NCBI RefSeq assembly: GCF_010501075.1
Contig: NZ_QVMN01000001.1
Coordinates: forward strand, 372,001-436,000
Direction of reading: 5' to 3'
Source: Dysgonomonas sp. 25
Lineage (GTDB): Bacteria; Bacteroidota; Bacteroidia; Bacteroidales; Dysgonomonadaceae
Length of the DNA stretch: 64,000 nt
This document shows positions 8,617-16,168 of this stretch, one piece after another. The notes beneath the pieces were generated by a model. The model worked only from the letters and a program-made list of their open reading frames with translations. It was not told where the DNA came from and ran no database searches. Numbering within the stretch: position 1 is the stretch's first letter; each line of letters opens with the position of its first letter. The position numbers and the translations under genes were made by a program.

Positions 8617-9906
8617 TTATATATCCAACAGGTACTCCAGTGCATCAGCCACAACAAAGTTGCTGCCTCCGATGAAGATTAAATCATTGGTAGCAGAAGC
8701 TTGCTTGGCTGCATCGATAGCTTCTTTAATGGTATGATAAACCTGCCCCGTTAAGCCAGCCATTGCCGCTTTGGAGGCAAGCTCCTTTTCATCCAAAGCA
8801 CGCGGAATAGAAGCGCGGGTAAAGTAATAAATAGCCTCTTTGGGCAGTAAGTCCAGGACGGCGGAAATGTCTTTATCATTCACCATCCCCAAAACGAAAT
8901 GGAGTTTGCCATAGCGCTCTCCGGCTAACTGTTCGGCAATATATTTCATTCCGCCCACATTGTGAGCCGTATCGCAGATAATACGCGGATTGGTTTGTAC
9001 CGTCTGCCAGCGCCCCATCAATCCGGTGATGTCGACAACATACGCAAAACCCTCGCGAATGGCTTTAGTAGAGATGTTATATCCTAAGCGTATCAGTTCT
9101 TTGACAGCTGTCAGTATCGTTGCGGCGTTCTTCAACTGGGCATAACCTGTCAATTGCCCCTTGACCTGATCGAAATAGCGGGTATCGAACAGCCATCCGC
9201 TTGCCGTGCGGATAGAGGATTTGATTATCCGTTCGTCTTCGGCAAAAAGGATAGGCGCTCCTACCCTCCCGGCTGTTTCCTCAAATACCTTGCGAACGCT
9301 ACCTTCGGCTTCGCCTATCACAACGGGGATTCCCGCTTTGATTATTCCGGCCTTTTCGGCAGTTATCTTTTCGGGAGTGTCGCCTAAGAACTGCGTATGG
9401 TCTTTGCTGATATTGGTTATAATGCTTAGGTCCGGGGTGATAATATTGGTACTGTCCAAACGGCCGCCCAAGCCGACTTCTACGACGGCTACATCGACCT
9501 CGTTATCGGCAAAGTATTTGAATGCCATTGTCATAGTCAACTCGAAGAATGACGGCTGTATAGGCTCGAAGGCTGCTTTGTTCGCCTCGACAAAGTCGAC
9601 GATATATTGCTTGGATATCATCTTCCCGTTTATCCGTATACGTTCGCGAAAGTCGACCAGATGCGGCGAGGTATATAGCCCGACCTTATATCCTGCTTGT
9701 TGAAGGATAGCAGCCAATGTATGCGAAACCGATCCTTTGCCATTTGTGCCGGCTACATGGATGGTTTTGTATTTCGTATGAGGATAGTCGAAGAGCTTGT
9801 CGAGAGCCAGACTATTATCCAAGCCTTCTTTATAGGCTGCTCCCCCTATCTTCTGATAGACAGGAAGCTGATTATAGAGATATTCTACTGTTTCGTTATA
9901 ATTCAT
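8617..9906 (-). CDS. folC: folylpolyglutamate synthase / dihydrofolate synthase
   Basis: Mur-ligase-family enzyme that adds glutamate to dihydropteroate and/or folates in the cytosol. In its 429 residues the ATP-binding loop is GTNGKGS (53-59), followed by the YTSPHLVDFRERI segment. VVEVGLGGRLDSTN and the central ITNISKDHTQFLG carry family metal and ATP ligands. The C-terminal domain begins near ICDTAHNVGG. It is the last gene of the minus-strand cluster, and its ATG overlaps the stop of the upstream PstS-like gene by 4 nt. Confidence 0.95.
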   Translation of the reverse strand: MNYNETVEYLYNQLPVYQKIGGAAYKEGLDNSLALDKLFDYPHTKYKTIHVAGTNGKGSVSHTLAAILQQAGYKVGLYTSPHLVDFRERIRINGKMISKQYIVDFVEANKAAFEPIQPSFFELTMTMAFKYFADNEVDVAVVEVGLGGRLDSTNIITPDLSIITNISKDHTQFLGDTPEKITAEKAGIIKAGIPVVIGEAEGSVRKVFEETAGRVGAPILFAEDERIIKSSIRTASGWLFDTRYFDQVKGQLTGYAQLKNAATILTAVKELIRLGYNISTKAIREGFAYVVDITGLMGRWQTVQTNPRIICDTAHNVGGMKYIAEQLAGERYGKLHFVLGMVNDKDISAVLDLLPKEAIYYFTRASIPRALDEKELASKAAMAGLTGQVYHTIKEAIDAAKQASATNDLIFIGGSNFVVADALEYLLDI

Positions 9907-11081
9907 CTTTCATATTCTTTTATAGGCACATAGCCAGTTTCGGCAACAAGATATTGACCTTGCTCCGATAATATCCAATCTATCAACTTGTCAGCATTCG
10001 GGTTAGCAAGCTTATTCGTGGTTATAGCATAAAAGTCTCCGGCAAAAGGATATTCGTTCGAAGCGATTGTTTCCCGGGTTGCTTCTGTTCCATTCACTTT
10101 CAATAGCTTTATATCGTCGTTCTTGACCATCCCTGTCACGAAAAACAGGAAGGAATAGCCGATGGCATTGTCATAGTTTTTGTAGGATGCGGTACGCTCT
10201 ATAATAGCGCCCATGCCTCCTACCCTGTCGTTTTGCAGTGGCTGCATCAACGGGGTATCACACATTATCTTTTCCAGCATTGTCTGGCTGCCGCTACCTT
10301 CAGGGCGTTGATAGGCTTTTATCTCCTGATTCTTGCCTCCAACATCTCTCCAATTTGTTATCCCGCCCGAATATATCTGCTGAATTTGTTCGACAATAAT
10401 GTTGTCTATCGGGTTGTCCTTATTCACAAAAAAGACAAAGGCTTCGCGCCCGACGGGCGTCAGCTTGAATTCTACTCCTTGTGCCTTAGCTTCCTCCACC
10501 TGTTTCCTGGAAGGGGCTGCGCAGAATATAATGTCTGCCTCCCCGTTTATCAGCTCTTCGTATGCTTTAGGCGTTGTATTCCCTTTTATGATATCGCCGT
10601 GCAGAGTATAATTGCCCCTCTCCGGATAGGTAGCCTGCACAAATGCCGCATATAAAGGGTATAATGCTGTTGCACCATTCATCCTTGGCAGGTTATCCGC
10701 CAACTTCAATGTCGATTCGGAAGGCAGGTAAACCGCCTTGGTATTATTCATAAACGGCTCGTATTCGGATAAGTAAAGGCTTTGCTCATCCACTACGGGA
10801 ATATTATTGATATAGGAAGTATGCATATTCTTGCACACTACGGATATGACTGAAAGCGATATGATACCAAGCATCGAATATAACAGTATACGGCGTTTCA
10901 GCAGCTTAAAAGACCAAAGGATAAACCATACCAGCAGCAAGAAATAAGCGATAAGTGTGAGGTATATATAAAAATCGCCATCGACCGACATAGCGGCGAC
11001 AACAATGAAAAAGAAGCCTATGACTCCTAACATTATCAAGAGCATAAACGAAAATACAACCCTCGCCAGCCGGCTTTGCAT
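9903..11081 (-). CDS. membrane-anchored PstS-like substrate-binding protein
   Basis: 392 residues. Three hydrophobic segments fill the first 85 residues or so, and the remaining 300 form a periplasmic-binding-protein domain of the phosphate-binding type (PBP-like 2). Seen are the ligand-loop segment QRPEGSGSQTMLEK and the late AIGYSFLFFVTGM and YPFAGDFYAITTN strands common in PstS-like proteins. No permease or ATPase gene is nearby, so it may be a sensor or scavenging protein rather than part of a full Pst transporter. It sits between radA (17 nt gap) and folC (4 nt overlap). Confidence 0.75.
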   Translation of the reverse strand: MQSRLARVVFSFMLLIMLGVIGFFFIVVAAMSVDGDFYIYLTLIAYFLLLVWFILWSFKLLKRRILLYSMLGIISLSVISVVCKNMHTSYINNIPVVDEQSLYLSEYEPFMNNTKAVYLPSESTLKLADNLPRMNGATALYPLYAAFVQATYPERGNYTLHGDIIKGNTTPKAYEELINGEADIIFCAAPSRKQVEEAKAQGVEFKLTPVGREAFVFFVNKDNPIDNIIVEQIQQIYSGGITNWRDVGGKNQEIKAYQRPEGSGSQTMLEKIMCDTPLMQPLQNDRVGGMGAIIERTASYKNYDNAIGYSFLFFVTGMVKNDDIKLLKVNGTEATRETIASNEYPFAGDFYAITTNKLANPNADKLIDWILSEQGQYLVAETGYVPIKEYER

Positions 11082-11098
11082 AATCTTATCCTTTTAGT

Positions 11099-12463
11099 TT
11101 AGCTGAACAATGTACGGAAGGCTTCCTCCACTTTGCGTACCTGTATAATCTCGATTTCTGTTTTGGTCGTAAAGCCTTTCAGATTGTTTTGTGGAATCAA
11201 TATCTTATTAAAGCCCAGTTTTTCGGCTTCCAATATGCGTTGTTCGATGCGGTTCACAGGGCGTATCTCGCCCGAAAGACCGACTTCACCTGTCATGCAG
11301 ACGCTTCGCTCGATAGCAATGTCCAGATTGGATGAGAGCACAGCACTCATCACGGACAAGTCCATCCCCGGGTCGTTAACTTTCAATCCGCCTGCAATAT
11401 TCAGGAATACATCCTTCTGAATAAGCTTAAATCCTGCCCGCTTCTCCAATACCGCCAGAAGCATATTCATCCGGCGAATGTCGAAGCCCGTTGCCGATCG
11501 CTGCGGAGTTCCATAAGCCGCCGTGCTGACAAGTGCCTGCGTCTCGATAAGGAAAGGGCGCAAGCCTTCGATAGCAGCAGCAATAGATACGCCGCTCAGT
11601 CCTTCGTGGTTCTGTGTAAGAAGCAGCTCAGACGGATTGCTCACTTCGCGAAGCCCGTTTTGGCGCATTTCGTAGATGCCTAATTCGGCCGTACTACCAA
11701 AGCGGTTTTTGATGCTGCGCAGAATGCGGTACATATAATGTTGGTCTCCCTCGAATTGGAGGACAGTATCGACAATATGTTCCAGCACCTTAGGCCCCGC
11801 AATGCTACCTTCTTTGTTGATATGCCCAATCAGTACGACAGGCGTTCCCGTTTCTTTAGCGAATTTGAGGATGGCTGCCGAACATTCGCGCACTTGCGAC
11901 ACGCTTCCGGGAGAGGATTCGACCAACTCGGTATGTATTGTCTGTATAGAGTCTACGACAACAAAATCGGGGTTGATATTCTTTATCTGCGTAAAGATCT
12001 GTTCGAGATTCGTCTCGCACAAGATATAGCATGTTTCGTTATTGGCATTGATGCGATCGGCTCGCATCTTCAGCTGGCGCGAACTTTCTTCACCCGAAAT
12101 ATACAATGTCTTTATCTTATCCAGATTCAATACTGTTTGCAGAATCAACGTCGATTTGCCTATTCCAGGCTCGCCACCTAAGAGAATCAGAGAGCCGGGT
12201 ACCATACCGCCTCCGAGTACACGGTTCAGTTCGCCGTCTTTCAGGTCGATGCGGGGATCCTCGCCCGTTTCTACATCTTTCAGGCGAAGCGGCTTTGCTT
12301 TTTCGGTTGCGTACAGTATCTCGCTCTTTGTTTTGGTGGCAGATGTAGCAATCGATTCCTCGACATAGGTATTCCACTCCCCGCAGACAGGGCATTTACC
12401 TATCCATTTAGGTGAATCGTTGCCGCAATTGCTGCAAACATAGACTGTCTTTATTTTTGCCAT
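11099..12463 (-). CDS. radA: DNA repair protein RadA
   Basis: RecA-like helicase that helps branch migration during recombination. 454 residues. An N-terminal zinc ribbon has Cys10, Cys13, Cys24 and Cys27 (CSNCG...CPVCGEW). Walker A is GGEPGIGKSTL. The RadA-specific KNRFGS motif is present, and a Lon-protease-like C-terminal domain (GGLKVNDPGMDLSVM ... GEVGLSGEIRPV) completes the protein. It lies in the middle of the minus-strand cluster, 13 nt after the protease gene. Confidence 0.96.
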   Translation of the reverse strand: MAKIKTVYVCSNCGNDSPKWIGKCPVCGEWNTYVEESIATSATKTKSEILYATEKAKPLRLKDVETGEDPRIDLKDGELNRVLGGGMVPGSLILLGGEPGIGKSTLILQTVLNLDKIKTLYISGEESSRQLKMRADRINANNETCYILCETNLEQIFTQIKNINPDFVVVDSIQTIHTELVESSPGSVSQVRECSAAILKFAKETGTPVVLIGHINKEGSIAGPKVLEHIVDTVLQFEGDQHYMYRILRSIKNRFGSTAELGIYEMRQNGLREVSNPSELLLTQNHEGLSGVSIAAAIEGLRPFLIETQALVSTAAYGTPQRSATGFDIRRMNMLLAVLEKRAGFKLIQKDVFLNIAGGLKVNDPGMDLSVMSAVLSSNLDIAIERSVCMTGEVGLSGEIRPVNRIEQRILEAEKLGFNKILIPQNNLKGFTTKTEIEIIQVRKVEEAFRTLFS

Positions 12464-12476
12464 GAATGTGTACCCT

Positions 12477-14183
12477 CTATTTTATCAGTTTAAATGAAAA
12501 GCGTCCGTCTTTAGTATCGGCGATCAGAATATATAATCCTCGAGGCCAACCTGTTGTATCTATTTTGATTATACCCTCCAAATCTAAATCAAATTTACCA
12601 TTCTTATCTAAAATGGTATAACCTCTGAAATTGACGATGCGAATACGGCTTATTTCATTTTCGGCATCTCGCACTCTCACCCTTAGAGTTAAATGATACC
12701 CTTCTAATGGATCCCAATAGGCAAAAACGGGTTTCAGATCCTCACCAACAACAGGAGGGATATCGTAATTATGCCTTCCGGGCAGAGTGGTAACCGTTTC
12801 GCCGGAAGGATTCAGATAAGGTTTCATGTGATATGTTGTATTCGGGTGCTGATCGTAATGATAGAATATCTTGCCGAAGTAATCCTCGCCGGCCCTGTTG
12901 GTACAACCTGATGATCCTCCCGTAAGGGAACCTATCAACAATCCGTTTTTGTTGAACAAAGGAGAGCCTGACGAACCGCCTTCGGTCGTCCCGTGCCCGT
13001 TAGTCGTTTGCGAGAAAGTGATTACCCAGTGAGCGTTGGCAATAGACGTGTCGTCCGTATCGGAGTATGTGCCGGTAGTAGTTGCAGTAGTATAAGTAGA
13101 GACTTTCTTCACATCACCTTGCGGATGATGGATGCATACACCATTCGGTGAAGGGGTATTGGTGATATCCCACCCGTTGAAATAGACATCGTAATCGTCC
13201 GGTATAGGATTTAACAATTCGAGTAATGCTCCGTCAGATCCCCCGTCGATAGGGCTGGCAACTCTCAATTGCGCCCCCACCAGTGTTTTCGTTTCGGTAG
13301 GCGTATACACGCCATTGGTACAGCCCGGAAATTCATAATTGAAATAGAACAATATGGTATTGAAATCGGCTGTATAACGTCCCTGATAAAAGCAATGATA
13401 GGCAGAGAGGAAAAATGCCCGTTTATCATTATTGGTATTGTTGATCAGTGTGCCTGAACAACGATACATAAAAGTGCCTATCTTTGTATAGGTGCGGGCA
13501 ACACCTTTCTTCTGCACCTGCCAGCTATTGCCTTCGGGGCAATTGATGTTTACCTGACAGCTACCCGATGCCCGAAAGCCAGTACTATCTGGCAAAGCTT
13601 TGGCATAGATGTTATCTTCGATATGATTGTAGGCATGCGCCAAATCGGACACAACAATCTGTGGTTTTTCGGGCTTATCCGTCGAAGGGGCGACGTATTC
13701 CAGAACGAGCTCGTCTCCGTACACCATTTCGGTAACAAATTCTGCTCCACGCGGATTGGTGCGATGGGTATACGCTCCTAACAGCTGGATTTGGTCTTTG
13801 TCGTAGATAAATAGCTTACCGCCATAAGGAATTCTGAATTTGCTGTAATAAAGGACAATACCTTTCGCTCCTTCCGATTTCAGCGTCAGACGACAAATAG
13901 TTTCTCCCGATTCCAATGTCTGCCATTCGCCGTCGCGGGCTAAATCTTTGTTTACCGGAACGATAACGGCCACACGGGAAGGAATGTTTTTGTCGGTCAC
14001 AAGTGCATCTTCCTGTTTCAGTTTGTTTATATCGGCTGTGAGCCTGATATCATATATACGCTCCGAGCGTTGTATTTTTGCTTCGACGGCATCGAATGAA
14101 GGCGGTATTCCTCCTTCGCTGACCTGTGCCGAAAGAAGTGTTGATAACGAAATAATTAATAAAAGAACGATGGGCTTTTTCAT
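12477..14183 (-). CDS. secreted trypsin-like (lysyl-endopeptidase-type) protease with C-terminal sorting-like tail
   Basis: 568 residues with a signal peptide (LLLIISLSTLLSAQ). The catalytic domain starts near CQVNINCPEG and resembles the lysyl-endopeptidase branch of the chymotrypsin fold. His is in LSAYHCFY, Asp in GSDGALLEL and Ser in GGSSGSPLF; several Cys could form disulfides. The last 80 residues form a beta-rich domain ending DGRFSFKLIK, which resembles a type IX secretion sorting domain, consistent with porE and porD in this window. The stop of the upstream aroK overlaps its start by 4 nt. Cleavage specificity for Lys is inferred only from family resemblance. Confidence 0.82.
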   Translation of the reverse strand: MKKPIVLLLIISLSTLLSAQVSEGGIPPSFDAVEAKIQRSERIYDIRLTADINKLKQEDALVTDKNIPSRVAVIVPVNKDLARDGEWQTLESGETICRLTLKSEGAKGIVLYYSKFRIPYGGKLFIYDKDQIQLLGAYTHRTNPRGAEFVTEMVYGDELVLEYVAPSTDKPEKPQIVVSDLAHAYNHIEDNIYAKALPDSTGFRASGSCQVNINCPEGNSWQVQKKGVARTYTKIGTFMYRCSGTLINNTNNDKRAFFLSAYHCFYQGRYTADFNTILFYFNYEFPGCTNGVYTPTETKTLVGAQLRVASPIDGGSDGALLELLNPIPDDYDVYFNGWDITNTPSPNGVCIHHPQGDVKKVSTYTTATTTGTYSDTDDTSIANAHWVITFSQTTNGHGTTEGGSSGSPLFNKNGLLIGSLTGGSSGCTNRAGEDYFGKIFYHYDQHPNTTYHMKPYLNPSGETVTTLPGRHNYDIPPVVGEDLKPVFAYWDPLEGYHLTLRVRVRDAENEISRIRIVNFRGYTILDKNGKFDLDLEGIIKIDTTGWPRGLYILIADTKDGRFSFKLIK

Positions 14184-14734
14184 TGTCTAATTTTATTTAT
14201 ATAGGGTGATAATATCTGTGTTATCCGTTCGATATGTTCGTCTATACTATCACGGCTGATAAGATTCTCTGTTTCGAATACGATATAGGCTTGCTCGTAA
14301 AACGCTTCCCTCTTAGCCAAGTTTTCCGCTATAAATTGTAACAAATCTTTTTCGTCCATATTTTTTATCAGCGGACGTTTCTCTTTATGCTCGGGAATGC
14401 TCAATCTGTTGAAAAGGGCTTCGGGGCTTGCCTTGAGGTAGACTGTAGTGCCGGAGCTGTTCATTACGTCCATGTTGTCGAAAAAACAAGGTGTACCTCC
14501 TCCCGTGGAAATAACTGCATCATCGAACGCAGCCACTTCGCGCAAAGTTTTATTCTCTATCTCACGGAATCCGGCTTCGCCGTATTCGCTAAACAATTCG
14601 GCAACGGTTTTGCCATAAAGCTCCTGAATATAGTGATCGAGATCGATGAAACAATAACCCAACTTTTCGGACAATGCTTTGCCCAAAGTCGTTTTACCCG
14701 TTCCCATATAGCCAATTAGATAGATTCTGTTCAT
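14180..14734 (-). CDS. aroK: shikimate kinase
   Basis: Phosphorylates shikimate in the chorismate pathway. 184 residues with the P-loop GYMGTGKTT (8-16), the shikimate-binding D-x-D region FIDLDHYI, the Arg in GFREIENK, the strand STGGGTPCF, and the lid RPLIKNMDEKDL. The length is usual for the family. It overlaps the protease gene by 4 nt and starts 34 nt after the NUDIX gene, so all three are likely in one transcript. Confidence 0.95.
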   Translation of the reverse strand: MNRIYLIGYMGTGKTTLGKALSEKLGYCFIDLDHYIQELYGKTVAELFSEYGEAGFREIENKTLREVAAFDDAVISTGGGTPCFFDNMDVMNSSGTTVYLKASPEALFNRLSIPEHKEKRPLIKNMDEKDLLQFIAENLAKREAFYEQAYIVFETENLISRDSIDEHIERITQILSPYINKIRQ

Positions 14735-14768
14735 ATTATCCGATTATGCGAAATACAAATGTATGAAA

Positions 14769-15296
14769 TTATATTGAACCGAACTCACTTGTATGGTTCA
14801 TCCAGCCTTTCAGAAATGCAAAAAAATCCTGTTCGAAGTTATAGGTAAACACGCCTTTACCTACCTGCTCTTCAATTTCGGTCAATGTCCAAAAGCGCCC
14901 GTCAGCAACTTCGTCATTATCCACCTGTATTACACCGTCATAGACGATATAATAGCAATAGCTCAATTCGCGCTCCTGTTCGTTCTCGAGAATATAGGAA
15001 GTAATAAAAACAGGCTCTATTCCGGTAATTCCCAATTCTTCGTATGCTTCGCGCCGGACTGCCGTATCGGGGTTCTCGCCCAAATCTATATGTCCGGCAG
15101 AAGATGTATCCCATTTATCGGGTTGTATATCTTTCTTCGGCGAACGCTTTTGCAGGAATAGTTCCCCGTTATTGTTAAAGATATGCAGGTGCACTACCGG
15201 ATGCAGCAGTTTGCTACCGCTGTGACACTGCGCACGGGTGGCTTGTCCCACGATATTTCCTTGTTCATCTACAAGGGGGAAGATTTCGTCTGTCAT
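14769..15296 (-). CDS. NUDIX hydrolase
   Basis: 175 residues. The complete Nudix box runs GHIDLGENPDTAVRREAYEE then LGI (G-x5-E-x7-R-E-x2-E-E-x-G). The N-terminus (PLVDEQGNIVGQATR) and the HLHIFNNNGELFLQKRS segment resemble the IPP-isomerase-like/YfcD branch of Nudix enzymes, which hydrolyse diphosphates. The true substrate cannot be read. It is the first gene of the minus-strand cluster that runs to folC. Confidence 0.88.
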   Translation of the reverse strand: MTDEIFPLVDEQGNIVGQATRAQCHSGSKLLHPVVHLHIFNNNGELFLQKRSPKKDIQPDKWDTSSAGHIDLGENPDTAVRREAYEELGITGIEPVFITSYILENEQERELSYCYYIVYDGVIQVDNDEVADGRFWTLTEIEEQVGKGVFTYNFEQDFFAFLKGWMNHTSEFGSI

Positions 15297-15351
15297 TCAG
15301 TATATTTATATAAGTGCCTAAAGTTAATGAATTATCAAAATTGGCACTGAC

Positions 15352-15643
15352 TTTATCTATATTTATTTAAGCAGTAAATAGGTTGACAAGTTTTATTAGT
15401 TACGAGTTACTTCGCCCTACGGGCAGTTACAAGTTACGAGGAAAGGTAACTCGATTAAAAAAAACGTCGAAAATAAGTAGAGGTATGTTACTTTTTATTG
15501 TCACTTCGAACGAAAGAGAGAAGTCTCTTCTCTATAAAGAGGCGAGATGCTTCGTTTCACTCAGCATGACAAAAAGCATTAGCTATAATGAAAAAAATAA
15601 CTCGCCAAAAAACGTCGAAAATAAGTATACTTGTGTTACTTTT
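15352..15643. repeat. composite intergenic repeat, locus B
   Basis: Modules in order: a TTTATCTATATTTATTTAAG leader (15352-15371); a GTTGACAAG segment; a palindromic block ACGAGTTACTTCGCCC / GGGCAGTTACAAGTTACG (15398-15440); the first inverted-end unit (15442-15496, AAAGGTAAC...GTTACTTTTT); the TTGTCA...TGACAA palindrome (15498-15572, with GATGCTTCGTTTCACTCAGC); and a second unit (15593-15643, containing CGAAAATAAGTATACTTGTG). Same order as loci A and D. It fills the gap between the NUDIX gene and the BlaI promoter; no gene is seen there. Confidence 0.78.
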
Positions 15644-15681
15644 CGAAATAAATCGGTGATAATAAACAATTTATAAAATTC

Positions 15682-15697
15682 GTCTAAATTTTTAAAC
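15682..15697. promoter_or_regulatory. candidate BlaI operator, upstream site
   Basis: GTCTAA-ATTT-TTAAAC, an imperfect copy of the operator 39 bp downstream (one mismatch between arms). Two such sites before a BlaI-type gene suggest cooperative autorepression. Confidence 0.45.
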
Positions 15698-15720
15698 AAT
15701 TTAACAATATTTTCTTCTTC

Positions 15721-15745
15721 GTCTAATTTCTTAGACATATATTTG
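15721..15745 (+). promoter_or_regulatory. operator and -7 element of the first BlaI/M56 operon
   Basis: A perfect inverted repeat GTCTAA-TTTC-TTAGAC (15721-15736) is followed at once by TATATTTG (15738-15745), a -7 element. A repressor on the palindrome would cover the spacer of this promoter. The ATG lies 25 nt downstream of the -7. Confidence 0.65.
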
Positions 15746-15770
15746 TCGAGTAAACTTGAATCATATTATT

Positions 15771-16148
15771 ATGCAACTGACAAAAGCAGAAGAACAAATA
15801 ATGCAGATATTGTGGACGATGGAGGAAGGTACTGTACAGGACATCCTGAAAGCATTCGCAGAGAACAAACCTGCCCGAACCACTATCGCGACTATCTTGA
15901 GTATTCTTGAGAATAAACAGTTTGTTGAACACCGAAGCGAAGGCCGTACGAATATTTACAAGGCAATCGTATCGAAAGGCGATTACTCCAAAAAGCAGCT
16001 CTTCGGGTTTATCAAAAACTACTTCGACGGCTCGTTCTCGTCTATGTGTTCCTTTTTTGCGAAGGAAACGAATCTGAGTATCGAGGATGTAGACAAGCTG
16101 CTCGAAGAAGCGCGTAAGGAGCTTAAAGAGAAACCGGAAGAAGAATAA
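15771..16148 (+). CDS. BlaI/MecI/CopY-family repressor
   Basis: 125-residue winged-helix repressor. I use the ATG at 15771 (MQLTKAEEQIM); a TTG five codons upstream is less likely. The recognition region is KPARTTIATILSILENK, followed by the wing EGRTNIYKAI. The C-terminal part forms the dimerisation helices with the cleavable hinge typical of BlaI. The partner M56 peptidase gene starts 20 nt downstream, as in bla/mec systems, but no beta-lactamase is adjacent. Autoregulation is suggested by the palindrome overlapping the promoter. Confidence 0.9.
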   Translation: MQLTKAEEQIMQILWTMEEGTVQDILKAFAENKPARTTIATILSILENKQFVEHRSEGRTNIYKAIVSKGDYSKKQLFGFIKNYFDGSFSSMCSFFAKETNLSIEDVDKLLEEARKELKEKPEEE

Positions 16149-16168
16149 CCTACAGACAAGATTATGCT

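Noticed and set aside
15383-15676. 97-codon frame in repeat locus B
   Set aside because: It is made only of repeat modules shared with other intergenic loci.
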